A stretch of DNA of 64,000 bases from Dendrophyllia cribrosa (taxonomy: Eukaryota > Cnidaria > Anthozoa > Scleractinia > Dendrophylliidae). This document shows, in pieces, positions 11,210 through 21,398 of this stretch. Location: the NCBI GenBank assembly GCA_024195265.1, contig JAJLRJ010000004.1, forward strand, positions 37,441,030-37,505,029, written 5' to 3'. The position numbers and the translations under genes are program-made. Numbering within the stretch: the first letter of the stretch is position 1; each line of letters opens with the position of its first letter. Below the pieces are notes generated by a model, which ran no database searches, was not told the DNA's origin, and saw only the letters and a list, made by a program, of their open reading frames with translations.

Positions 11210-12060
11210 TAATAAAGAAGACTATGCGAAAGCTAATACAGTTTAAGCTTTTCGGTTAACAGAATATTTCAGCAGCAGAAACGTTTAGAGAAAGGAATCT
11301 TACTTCTTGATTTCACTAACTGCTTTTACCTTTCCGAAAATCCTTCCTGACCTGATTTCGTACCCAAAATGACATTTCTTATCTCTCCGAAAACAAAAGA
11401 CGTTAAATGTTTCGATGTTATGAAAGTTTGAGGTGGGATTTTACTTCAGAAAACTCTAGTTTGTTGTCTAATTCGTTACAAAATTTTAACGCGACTAAGG
11501 CTGACTTTCGAACAGCTTTTCCACCGAAACGATTCGTTGGGTGCTTCACGTTACACGGCACGATCCGAGGGTTGACTCTGGTTAGACCACAGGCGACCCA
11601 AACCCACTATCTCTTGCTTATGAGCAGTATGGTGGTACAAAGATTCCACCCACTTCAGTTATATACATACCCAGCAGGGTGTCAGAGACTTTTCTCGCGC
11701 TCGTATGTCTCACGTATTACACAAAAGTGTGCCGCGAGGGGCGATGTAGCAGGTCCCGTAAGGTGTCACACCATTGATTCGATACCCTTTGAAAGAACAA
11801 TACAACAAAAACAATGACAATGGCTCCTCGCCCTAAAAAACAATAGGAGCTGTGTTTTACAAGGCCAATAAAAATAGAGGTTTCTCAGAGCTGCTACACT
11901 ACCGGCCGCGAGAGAACCTCGAGTACCCAGGGTATAACATGCATGATTCGGGGTTTGACTGTGGTCGGAGTAAAAGCCTGGAACATGGCATACGGGTCGG
12001 GCCAGGTCGGTTTAACCGAGATATTACGTGTATGTATGCAGCTAGGAAGTGAAAAGTGTG
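11210..12060 (+). repeat. P2 leader region (shared with P1, P3, P4)
   Basis: The segments 'gaaacgattcgttgggtgc', 'gttgactctggttagaccac' and 'ttaaccgagatatta' recur in this order ahead of P3 (26270-27420, interrupted by insertions) and P4 (44580-45720, interrupted). It probably carries promoter and 5'UTR. The 136-residue frame is not preserved in the other copies. Confidence 0.55.
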
Positions 12061-12096
12061 GCTCAGATTGAATAAGAAATTATTTTTATTTCAGCA
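12061..12096 (+). promoter_or_regulatory. candidate 3' splice site of P2 leader
   Basis: 'attgaataag', a T-rich tract and TTTCAG with AG ending at 12094, 160 nt before the ATG. Same layout as P1, P3 and P4. Confidence 0.45.
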
Positions 12097-12254
12097 TTTA
12101 GAAATTAAACCCATTTTCTGTTCATTTGGACGATGGTTTTGTCGTGGCGTTAGATTAAAGAAGAAATCTAAAAAGAACAGAAGCTATAACCAGACGAGAC
12201 GTGCCTCGAAAGAGAAGGAGTTGCATAACGAAAAGTAACAAAAACAAAGGAACT

Positions 12255-13334
12255 ATGAATTCTACTGTGAATTCTACTTCATCAAACGCAATGACGTCTC
12301 CAACCGACTCTACACTGAGCAAATCAGCCTCCGGGATAACTACCACAACCCAGGCCATTTATTCTATCCTTTGCATCATAGCAATCCTTGGAAACACATT
12401 GACCATTCTAGTGTTCGTCCTCGACAGAAAGCTTCTAAAGAAATCCTACAACGTTTTCATCTTGTTCCTGGCCATAGCAGATGTGCTGACAGCCATCAAC
12501 TTGATCACAAACCCAGCTTTCGTTCTTGGTGACGCGTTTCCTTATCCAACTGATCCCGTTCTGGGCGAGATCTTCTGCCGAGTGATTTGGAGCCGAACTT
12601 TTCTTTTTCAACTCGTGGTTTTCTCGGTTTACATCACGTTGTTTTTGACGGCAGAGCGATGGGTTGCTGTTGTAAAGCCTTCCAAATACAACGACGCCTT
12701 TAACCGGAAGAGAGTCATCGGTTACGTCATATTCTCGTGGGTGTGGTCACTTGCTATTACTGTAACAGGCCTTATTGAAATACAATACAAATCAAATTCA
12801 TCCCCCAATCAAATCTGCGAATTCAAGTTTATTGCAAAAGGTTCCTTCCTGCGCGTGTCTGTATCTATTTTTCAAATTACCATGAAGATGTTTCTTCCTT
12901 GTCTTGTCATGATTGGTCTGTACACCCACATGATCGTGACAACCAAAAACTCCCCAGTTGCATCCGCCGAGAGCAAGGCCAAGCTGCGAGGAAATATGAC
13001 AAAAATGATCGGCGTTGCGAGCCTCATTTTAGTCATATGTTACGCCCCAAACCAAATCTACCTGGTACTTGCAATGGCGGGAAAAACGAAGTTGGATACC
13101 ACGTCGCACCACTCTCTAGCACTTCTCACCTTCATCACCACTTGTACTAATCCTTTTATTTATGGGCTGAGCAACAAAAATTACCGCCGCCGCTACGAAA
13201 AGATTCTGTTTGCCATGTGTCCAAAACTGCTTGGGGAGGGTGCTTATGTTGCGAATGTCGACGTTGCTATGAGGGCACGTCGAGTTCAGCCAGCCATACA
13301 AGAATCACATTCCGCCGTTGTCATGGAACAATAA
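12255..13334 (+). CDS. class A GPCR, paralogue P2
   Basis: A 359-residue intact receptor. The frame is open upstream to 12201, but the ATG at 12255 (MNSTVN) is where all P paralogues begin, so I take it as the start. All hallmarks are kept: GN in TM1, LAIAD in TM2, ERW after TM3, paired Cys before TM3 and in ECL2, CYAP in TM6, NPFIY in TM7. It differs from P1, P3 and P4 mainly at the TM3 entry (SRTFLF rather than SRVFIF), the end of TM4 (LAITVTGLIEIQY) and TM6/ECL3 (YLVLAMAG), places that often line the ligand pocket. The C-tail has the ARRVQPAIQES block shared with P4. Ligand unknown. It sits in tandem unit 1 with the broken M1 downstream on the opposite strand. Confidence 0.93.
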   Translation: MNSTVNSTSSNAMTSPTDSTLSKSASGITTTTQAIYSILCIIAILGNTLTILVFVLDRKLLKKSYNVFILFLAIADVLTAINLITNPAFVLGDAFPYPTDPVLGEIFCRVIWSRTFLFQLVVFSVYITLFLTAERWVAVVKPSKYNDAFNRKRVIGYVIFSWVWSLAITVTGLIEIQYKSNSSPNQICEFKFIAKGSFLRVSVSIFQITMKMFLPCLVMIGLYTHMIVTTKNSPVASAESKAKLRGNMTKMIGVASLILVICYAPNQIYLVLAMAGKTKLDTTSHHSLALLTFITTCTNPFIYGLSNKNYRRRYEKILFAMCPKLLGEGAYVANVDVAMRARRVQPAIQESHSAVVMEQ

Positions 13335-13974
13335 GAGTGTGTTATCCTTTTGCTATTTTAAGGTATTTTGCCGGTGTTTTATTATAACTGTTTTGAATGT
13401 TTAATTAAGTACCCTTGATACACCAAACTGGACCATGTATGCGAAAGCTGTTAAGCCGCGTGTACTTTCCCATGTTAGGAGAAACACTACATGGAACCAG
13501 AAGGTAGGCAGGTCAGTTTACGATTTAAATCATGTTAAAACCTCATCAGATGTTAAAACATCTAGAAAATCAGAGACATCCAACGAATTGTGTCGCCAAA
13601 TAGATGTCGCGATGCTTATACCGCCTTTAGACTTTCAGATTTCAATTAGATGAAAAGTTAGCTTCTTCTCAAACTAGAAATAAAAACTGAAGTTTCCGGA
13701 CTCAATAAAAACTAAGCCTCACGTTTTCGAGAGGATGCAAAAATGCAATATTTGGTTCTCAGAAAGTTTAACTCAATATTTTGAAAGGCAAGTGGCTCCT
13801 TTAAAAAATTCTTGGAAATAACTTACTTGAGCTAACTTTTACGTACAAGAGGATTTGTTCCTAACTGACTATCGGCCTGTTTAATTTTCAGCTCAAGATC
13901 AAAAATTAGTAACTGATACAAATATCCCCTTAAACGGCATTAAATAATCAAAGAAACAATAAACTCTCCTATGA
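13335..13974. repeat. 3' flank of P2, inverted match to U block
   Basis: Matches the 3' flanks of P3 (28767-28980 and 29917-30290) and, in its first ~120 bp, P4. From 13560 the sequence is the diverged reverse complement of 10170-10570, placing P2 inside a pair of ~400-bp inverted arms. Confidence 0.6.
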
Positions 13975-14690
13975 GATGGGCATGACTTCTCTACTCAGAC
14001 GGATATCAATTATTGGCTGGTTCTAGGCGAATTTGACTTGTTCGTCTGTAACTAAACTCTCTATAAGGAGGACACCTCTTTAAGACAGACATCAATTATC
14101 GGCTGGTTCTGGCGGAATTTCACTTGTTCGTCTGTAACTAAACTCTCTATAAGGAGGACACCTCTTTAAGACAGACATCAATTATCGGCTGGTTCTGGCG
14201 GAATTTCACTTGTTCGTCTGTAACTAAACTCTCTATAAGGAGGACACCTCTTTAAGACAGACATCAATTATCGGCTGGTTCTGACGGAATTTCACTTGTT
14301 CGTCTGTAACTAAACTCTCTATAAGGCGAACACCTCTCCAAGACAGACCGTGATCAATTATTGGCTGGTTCTGGCCGAATTTCACTTGTTTGTCTGTAAC
14401 TAAACTCTCTATAAGGAGGACACCTGCGTAAGACAGACATCAATTATTGGCTGGTTCTGGGAAAATTTCAATTGTTCGTCTGTAGCTAAACTCTCTATAA
14501 GGTGGACACCTCTCTAACACAGACATCAATTATTCTTGTTCTGGCCGAATTTCACTTGTTCGTCTGTAACTAAACTCTCTATAAGGCGGACACCTCTCTA
14601 AGACGGACATCAATTATTGGCTGGTTGTGGCCGAATTTCAATTGTTCGTCTCCTGAACTAAACTCTTTATTAGGTGTTTTCACTTAACCC
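13975..14690. repeat. 86-bp minisatellite downstream of P2
   Basis: About eight units, each with 'ctctataaggaggacacctc', 'agacagacatcaattat' and 'cacttgttcgtctgtaac', spaced 86 bp in the regular part (14061, 14147, 14233). The same satellite lies downstream of P3 and P4. Confidence 0.9.
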
Positions 14691-14697
14691 TATTCGG

Positions 14698-15242
14698 CCT
14701 GGGCTATTTTTGAGTTCCTGAGCCTGGGGGGGGGGGGGCACATTGTGCATTAAGGCTATGACAATGAAACTAGAGGGTACATAGTATCGTCCAAAACTGT
14801 CTCCCTTGCGGTCCGCACAATGGAACGATGACGTCATATGACGTAGTTATTAGGTAATTAGTTATACGGCCGCCATCTTGGATCCGCCATCTTGGATTTC
14901 TAAATTTTTTTAAAACCTCTTAAAAACCGTCCAAATTACAGAAAATTAATCTAAACCAATAAATAAACGCTAAATGATGTAAAAATACAAAAGTTATGCC
15001 AATAAACATTCTTTTTCTTCGTTGAAAGGTATAAAAATACAAATTTCCAAAAACATGGCTGTCAAAATCTTGTTGCCATGGAAACATCAAGTCACGTGAT
15101 CAAAAATTGTCATATGAAATTGTTGCCAGATAAATTTTAGGAAAAGTCACAAAGATTGATGGCGTTTGAATACATATTAAAGAAGTTATGAATGTTGAAA
15201 GTCAGCGCGGGCACTTTGTGCCCCCTCCCAGGCCGAATAGGG
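14698..15242. mobile_element. piggyBac-like MITE (copy B1)
   Basis: Ends are CCCTATTCGGCCTGGG and its inverse. TTAA precedes the left end (14694-14697) and a one-base variant TAAA follows the right end. At 30850 the paralogous site reads 'cacttaagtcatatc' uninterrupted, so this is a filled/empty site pair. TTAA duplication is the piggyBac hallmark. Non-coding inside. Related copies are at 24030-25177 and 44786-45387. Confidence 0.8.
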
Positions 15243-15865
15243 TAAAGTCATATCAAAATTCAGAAGCGTGAAAAAGCAGATTTAGATTCTAAAATGTTTA
15301 TAGAATTGCAGAGATTTTAAAACTACACATCTGGGCCAAATTTTGAAGCGCAAGAGCATTTCGCTGAAGAGTTATAGGCAAACGAATATTAGACGTTTTA
15401 AGTAAAAAATGTATGGAGCGGACATCTTGGTGCCCAAAGTCTATTAACATGAATTTAAAATAAGTAGTAGAATTAATGGGGACTATTGGCCGCCCGAAAT
15501 AACCATAATGGGCTAGAAAACTAGGGCAGCCATCTTTAGAAGAAAATAAAGGTCCCAAAGGTGTCTGGCTTAGACAAAATTCACTGTAAACATGGCTTTC
15601 TAAAGCCTTTGGTGAAGTTGGCTCGTCGGGTGTCCCTGAAAATTGAGTAGATGCGAATTGATGCGAGGCAGCAGGGACCACTGGTAATCAATGAAATCAT
15701 CGATAGTCTCGATAGGATCTACGAGATCGTCCATATGGGTTGTGCCATGAGCAAAAGTGGACAAAACTGACAAGAATATCTTGGATATAATAAAGAATTT
15801 TCCATGTTAGTACTCACGGTTTTCAATTGAATGTCGTATATTGAACTAAAACCATCGTTAGCACT
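15243..15865. repeat. post-satellite block, copy 1
   Basis: Continues the paralogous flank: 'catatcaaaattcagaagc', 'ttttgaagcgcaagagcatt' and 'tgaagttggctcgtcgggtg' recur in order at 30857-31910, and in part at 47880-48200. A 127-residue minus-strand frame here is only partly kept in the copy at 31320-31733 (different end), so I do not call it a gene. Confidence 0.5.
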
Positions 15866-15868
15866 CTG

Positions 15869-16791
15869 GGGCCGTATTCACGAAAGCATCCTAAGTCCAA
15901 AGAGCCTCCTAAGATATAACTTAGGAGATAACTGGTATTCACGAAGACCTCCTATTTTAAGACATGTTTTTTTTTTTCTTCTAAACTTAGGACCTCCTAA
16001 ATTTTTAAGACATGTCTTAACTGGTATTCACGAAGACCTCCTAACTTAAGATATGTCTTAATTTTTCTCCTAAACTTAGGAGGTCAAAATTGACCTCCTA
16101 ACTTATTAAAACATGTCTTGACGCAGGCTAAATTCGATTGTTAACGAGTTTTACGTCGATTTTCAGCGTGATTATTGTGTATCACAATAGTTACCGTTTA
16201 GATAAACATTTTAAAGCATTATATTGCTAAGAAAAATTAAATATTTTCTAGTGATGTCAAACAACACGGTTAGTTTTATATAGGCCTTCGTGTCATTAAC
16301 GGGTTCCACATTTCTTTCTCTTTGCAGAGTTATATTTCCGTTTTTCGTGAAAATAAGCTCTTGTACAAGAAATATCGAAGTAGACCCTATTAAAATGATG
16401 ATGGATTTGTTTGTTGCTTTCGCTACTGACCATGAACGAAGATATTACACGGTTTTGCTTTCTTAAATTCGAGATGAAATAAAGATTATTGTATCGTCAT
16501 TGTGATTACAACAACAATTTACACAATAGAAAATATTCATTCATGTAATTTTCATAACTTATTATTCATAAGATCGCGCCATATAAACTGTCTCTGATTG
16601 GTTTACTTTTACTAATCGATAACTGCCCGCGACCATTAAACTTAGGAGACTGGTAAGTTACGCTTACCTTAGGATGGTCATAAGATATCGTTCGTGAATA
16701 GCACTTAGAACATATCTTAGGAAGCTCCTAAATTTTCTCTTAAGTTATATCTTAAGATATATCTTAGGTAGGATTTCGTGAATACGGCCCC
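15869..16791. mobile_element. Harbinger-like MITE H1 (923 bp)
   Basis: Ends GGGCCGTATTCACGAAA and inverse, with long inner repeats of 'cctaagatat' type. CTG on both sides (15866-15868, 16792-16794). The paralogous empty site 'gcactctggttcac' is at 31912-31925. GGG ends and a 3-bp CWG duplication fit PIF/Harbinger-type elements. It has short coding-like remnants around 16330-16440 but no transposase. Confidence 0.8.
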
Positions 16792-16794
16792 TGG

Positions 16795-17033
16795 GGCCGT
16801 ATTCTCTAAAGCATCCTAAGTCCAAAGAGCCTCCTAAGATATAACTTAGGAGATAACTGGTATTCACGAAGACCTCCTATTTTAAGACATGTCTTATTTT
16901 TCTTCTAAACTTAGGACCTCCTAAATTTTTAAGACATATCCAGTAACTGGTATTCACGAAGACCTCCTAACTTAAGATATGTCTTAGTTTTCTCAGGATG
17001 TCAAAATTGACCTCCTAACTTATTAACGGGGCC
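16795..17033. mobile_element. truncated Harbinger-like MITE H2
   Basis: Starts GGGCCGTATTCTC directly after the CTG of H1 and keeps only the left ~240 bp, ending near 'aacggggcc'. The following sequence (17034-17670) matches 36447-36530 plus 37460-38030. Confidence 0.7.
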
Positions 17034-17671
17034 AACCTCCCCTTTAGATGCCACCTCCCCTTGAGATGCCACCCTCCTCTTGAAAATCTATTTATAGTGC
17101 CTTTTATCTTGTGATCCTGGGAAGCTTACGCTTTCGGTTATTGTTAAGTTTTCTTTTCGGACAGTTTTCTATGTGATTTTTTTTTTTGCGTAACATGCAA
17201 TATTTTCATGTGGACTGCAAAGTTAACTTTTTACTGTTAAATTATATCCGTTTTGAAAGATTCCTTTGGGAAACCTTTACAATTTTAGTCATTTTAGCGC
17301 CCTTTTATTGATTTTAATCGATTTGGATCCAAAGAGGTGATTTTTAAAAATATACAAATTCAAGATGGTGGTTTTACAATTTAATAAATGAGGTCATATT
17401 TCATCATATGACGTCATCATCGACAAATCGCCATCTTATCTCGTCGAGGACACAATGGGCAATATATTCTTGGTTTTCACTTCACATCAAAATTCAGAGG
17501 CATTAAAAAATAGATTTCGAATCCAAAATGTTTATGGAATTGTAGAGAGTTTAAAACTACACATCTTGGCCAAATTTTGAAGCGCAAAAGCATTTCGTTC
17601 AAGAGTTATAGGCGAACGAGTATTAGACATTTTTAGTAAGAAATGTATGGAGCGGCCATCCTTGTGCCCCA
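17034..17671. repeat. spacer block shared with 36447-38030
   Basis: Contains 'gatgccaccctcctcttgaaa' (partial) and the uninterrupted 'gatcctgggaagc' at 17115-17127, which is the empty site for H6. No gene seen. Confidence 0.55.
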
Positions 17672-17679
17672 CTCAAGGG

Positions 17680-18484
17680 TAGGCCTTTCCCGATTGTGCT
17701 CGGCAACTTTTGAGCAACTTTTGGCGTTTGGAGCAACTTTTTGCGATTTTAGCAACCTCGAGCAAGATTTGCCCTTCAGAGCAATTTTTGAGCAAAATAT
17801 AGGTTTAGAGCACATATCAAGCACGAAAAAGTCAACGATTTCGTTGAAAACCTCAATTCATGCGAATTTGTTGAAGGTTTATCAATCTTGCTGCATCTGA
17901 TGGGGTCACAGTAACGTGAGGATGTGAGGATGACAAGCTGACTTGGTGGGCAAATCACAAAGACACCTTCCCGCACTGGTCTTTGCTCGTTAAAAAACTC
18001 CTGTTGATTCAGCCAAGCTCTGCCTCTGCGGAAAGGGTTTTTAGTCTTCTGACTAATGCATTTAGCTCACAGCAAGAGTCCGCCCTCCAAGATTACCTTG
18101 AAGCCTCTGTCATGCTTCGATATAACAATGCAAAGAGGGTGTAACATTTTGATTTCTTATATGGTTTTAGACTCTGAGAATGCAATCAGTAGAGCTATTT
18201 TCGTTCAAGTTCCCTCATATCGTTCGGCAAGACGTCAAATGAACTATGTGTTTTGTTTCGTTTGACTTAAGAGTATCTTTAAATTTCGCCCATATTTGCG
18301 AGCAACTCTTTAAAGCTAAATTTCAAGCCATTTTTCTTGACCAATGTTAGCAATTATTGTAAAGAACGAAAAATAAAGCTTTTAATTAACGTTTATATAA
18401 AAATTTCAAGAAATTTAGGCAGTAACTTTTGAAATTTTGGTAGCAACTTTCCAGCATTTTACGAGAACAATCGGGACAGGCCTA
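17680..18484 (+). mobile_element. hAT-type DNA transposon remnant
   Basis: Inverted ends TAGGCCTTTCCCGATTGTGC / TAGGCCTGTCCCGATTGTTC. The 8-bp repeat CTCAAGGG flanks both ends (17672-17679, 18485-18492). The paralogous empty site is at about 38036-38056 ('cactcaggggcacaaagatgg'). An 8-bp duplication and an hAT dimerisation tail inside (17932-18144) identify the superfamily. Most of the transposase is gone, so it is non-autonomous. Confidence 0.85.
17932..18144 (+). pseudogene. C-terminal fragment of hAT transposase (hATC dimerisation domain)
   Basis: A 70-codon open segment ending in TAA at 18142-18144. It reads WWANHKDTFP, then PSSASAERVFSLL, then LQDYLEASVMLRYN. The SSASAERVFSLL block and the following LEASVMLRYN are the conserved core of the hAT C-terminal dimerisation domain. 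There is an in-frame stop just upstream, no Met start, and no RNase-H-like catalytic region in the element, so it cannot make an active transposase. It lies inside an element with matching 8-bp target duplication. Confidence 0.85.
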
Positions 18485-18492
18485 CTCAAGGG

Positions 18493-19090
18493 TACAAAGA
18501 TGGCGGCCAAAAATTCAAAGTCTTAATTACATCAAAAATCACATCAAAAAATATTGTATTTGCTATAAGCTCCACTTAGGAGGTTTATAAGCACTTATAA
18601 TGCAAACAATAACTTTCAGCTGATTCAATTTTGTTTATTTTCGCGGCTTATCAGAAATAGCGTGACGAATTGCGTGACACATTTAAAACCTATGTAAATC
18701 AGAAGCAAAACATTGTTAAAACCTGAAACTTTTTGTGAAAGATTATAACACTTGTATCCATATACCATGTTAGAAACGGCTTTGTAGGATGTATACTTTA
18801 TATTTTTTAATTTTTATGAAGTCATGTGAAAACCAAGAATTGAAGATATTAATAAAGGTAAGGTGAAGTCACACACCAGCCACAAGTGGCCCACACGTCC
18901 GGAGCTTTATTACCCGGTTTCTGTAGCAGGAAGCAACTAGAGTATTGCTAGTCCCCCCTGGATGGGATGCTTGTCCATCGCAAGGTTACCCAAGCATTAT
19001 CTCACCGGCACCCATTTATACACCTAGAAAGAGAGAGACAATATGGAGCGAAGTTTTTTGTAGCCCTCCCCCAATAGTAAAGTTGAAAAA
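18493..19090. repeat. spacer with SINE-like block
   Basis: 18880-19070 ('cacaccagccacaagtggccc', 'accggcacccatttatacacc') matches 38340-38530, where the last part has expanded into a 78-bp satellite. Here a single unit is present. It resembles widespread cnidarian SINE tails; no promoter box is clear in this copy. Confidence 0.5.
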
Positions 19091-19228
19091 ATGATGACCC
19101 TCCCCTAGAGTGAACTTCCAACTTTTGTGACCCCCACCCCACTAACCTTTTAAATCCGCGTACATACCTATCGCCTTTTTCCCAAATTTTAATAAATGTG
19201 CATTCAGTCTGTCTTTGATGACCGTCCT

Positions 19229-19560
19229 TCAAGTATAACGGGTTTTCCAATTCCCTACACTTCTTCCATATCGGTTTACTACTACACAGCTAGCTTCCGC
19301 TTCACCTTCCTCCTCGCTTGACTTATCTTCAACTTCTCTTCGAAACTCAACGAGTATTTCGTCTTCACTAGATTCAGTGCTGTCATCTTCTGACTCACAC
19401 TCAGAAATATCCATTTCAGGTGTTTGGCTGATGATGCATTACTAACAGCACTGTCATTCGTAGTAAACGACTGAGCTTTTCTCAAAATTTGTTGACAAAT
19501 TTGTTGGCTCCAACTTCCCTTTGAAATGAAGTTGCAGTCGATGTGAACAAAACAGGCGGA
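19229..19560 (-). pseudogene. acidic Ser/Glu-rich gene fragment, copy A
   Basis: On the minus strand it reads LRKAQSFTTNDSAVSNASSA, then (after a frame change) DISECESEDDSTESSEDE, EFRREVEDKSSEEEGEAE, and RYGRSVGNWKTRYT followed by a stop at 19229. I do not recognise the family. The N-terminal part is strongly acidic and probably disordered; the C-terminal RYGRSVGNW patch is the most family-like piece. A frameshift near 19420 separates the halves. The same fragment lies at the same relative place next to M2 and M3, so it duplicated with the unit. Confidence 0.5.
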
Positions 19561-20552
19561 GAGCAGCGCCCATATGGAGCAGCAACGACGCGACCAACTA
19601 CGCTGCTCTGAGGTGCATTCTGGCATTAAAACTTGGCAGAAGCCACGATTCCATATCACACAAAAAATGATGAAATATTTAATAAAAATGCAGTTGTTTG
19701 TTTCCTTTTTGTGGACCGGAGTAGTAATTGAAAATTTATGATGTCTGGGCCATGAATATATCCTCATTCTATATTTCTTATTTCTCAACACAGTACAATG
19801 CTGTATTTTGTCATGACAATCTCTGATACAATTTTGTTGTTATTATAGTTTGTACTTGTTGTTTTGTTGTTGGTTATCTTGACTGAAAATAAAGCTATTC
19901 AAAGCCAACAAAGTGGTGGTGTTTTTTTTGCTGCAGCCTTCCCTTTTCAGGAAATAAAATGATGGTGACCCTCCCCTTATTATAGTGCTAGATTCCTCCG
20001 GCCCTCTCCCCCTCCCCAAAAATGAATGCTCCCTAACTAACAAAGACAAATTTTACAGCTATAGTTTTTTCATACATATTTTCGTGATATTTGCTAACTT
20101 TGATGCTATTGTACCAGTTAAATTTACAGCACTGGATGCAAAACGGAATACGAATAAAAGGCATTGTCCCTAAATTACAAAGTTCAAGTTATATTTCGTA
20201 TTTTAATTAGTTGCTCTAAAACCAAGAGGGCGAGGCGGATAAAGAGGTCGCCCGGCTCTGCATTACGTCGATCTGTTGGGAAAGACACTCGTCTGCATGG
20301 ATTACATAAACATGAGCTGCCGAAGATCAGTCAGAATGGAACAAACTTGCCCAGAGCATCCGAGTGTGACCTCTTTAGTGGAAGTGTTACGTTCCCAGTC
20401 ATTCAGTCAGTCAGCCAGTCAGCCAGTCAGTCAGTCAGTCTAGCCTGTGATACATCTTGGAAGCAGAAATTGATACGTCATCTCATAGAGCAATGAATAT
20501 TTACGGTGCCGATTGCACCATAATCAATTTAACGGGTTGTTCTAAAAATCAT
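19561..20552. other. 3' flank of M1 with (CAGT)n microsatellite
   Basis: Matches 39641-40750 and 52400-53480. A CAGT/CAGC tetranucleotide run is at 20398-20440. AATAAA on the plus strand at 19888 and in the paralogues may be a polyadenylation signal of the repeat. No gene seen. Confidence 0.45.
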
Positions 20553-21398
20553 GAAGCAGTTTCTTCTTGGGCGTCTCTCTCTCAGACATATACATGTGGT
20601 TAACTCTTCCATTCTCTTGAATTTTTCCCTGTCGGTAGAGCCATTTTCATGTGAACTCGGCGTTATCTTCTGTCCGCCGCTCCTCAATTTCGTGCAGCAC
20701 ATAAAAAAACGAAGATCTTTTGGTAGCCACGATAATAATTCTTGTCGCTCATTCCATAGATGAATGGATTCAGGCAGCTGTTGACAAAAACCTGAAGAGA
20801 GGGGATGTGATGTTGTTTTGAATCCAGGCGCGTTGTTCCCACCATTGCCAGTGCGTAGTCGATCTGGTTTTGCGCGAAAAAACGATCAGCATTAGACAAG
20901 CGGCGCCGACCATCCGCGTCATTTTCCCGCGCATTTTGGCCCTGCTCTCTGCCGAAGCGACTGTGGATTTGCTACTAGTGTTGTACACCATGTGAATGAA
21001 CAAGTGCACATTGTTCTCCCCAGTGCAGCTGCCATTTACATGGTCGAGTTCGTGGATAAGAGGGAAGGTATTTTGCTTCGAACACTGCGGAACAACCGAG
21101 GACCAATGACCACAACCAAACAAGGTATATGTAAACAAGAGTTTGCTTGGTGTTAAAGGTGTTGCTGTATTTGAGAGGCCTGATCATCGCGTACCATCGC
21201 TCCGTCACCAGAGTCAAACAGATGTACGCTGAGAAAACCACGAGTTGGAACAGAAACACTCGGCTTTAAATCATTTGACAGAAGATCTCGCCCAGAATGG
21301 AATCGGTTGGATAAGGAAACGCATCACCAAGAACAAAAGCTGGGTTTGTGATCAGACTAATCGCGGTCAGTACATCAGCTATGGCTAGGGACAGAATT
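20553..21398 (-). pseudogene. broken class A GPCR, copy M1
   Basis: Minus-strand copy of the M receptor, closest to M3. It lacks the N-terminus and TM1: homology stops at the start of TM2 (M3 residue ~64), where the sequence changes at 21399 to the U block. Further damage includes loss of 59 nt between short 'acaag' repeats near 21000 (TM5 region), which shifts the frame, and another frame change in TM6 near 20880. The remaining pieces keep TERW, NPFIYGMS and the TM2-TM3 block. It cannot encode a seven-helix receptor. Confidence 0.85.

Noticed and set aside
12201..12254. Upstream in-frame ATG extending P2 by 18 residues
   Set aside because: Not present in the other P paralogues; the shared MNSTVN start fits better.
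13975..14690. CRISPR-like look of regularly spaced repeats
   Set aside because: The 86-bp units are repeated in full with no unique spacers, and the sequence is eukaryotic.
15298..15681. 127-residue minus-strand frame, with a related frame at 31320-31733
   Set aside because: The shared part covers only the first ~75 codons, the ends differ, and it lies in a dispersed repeat; no domain recognised.
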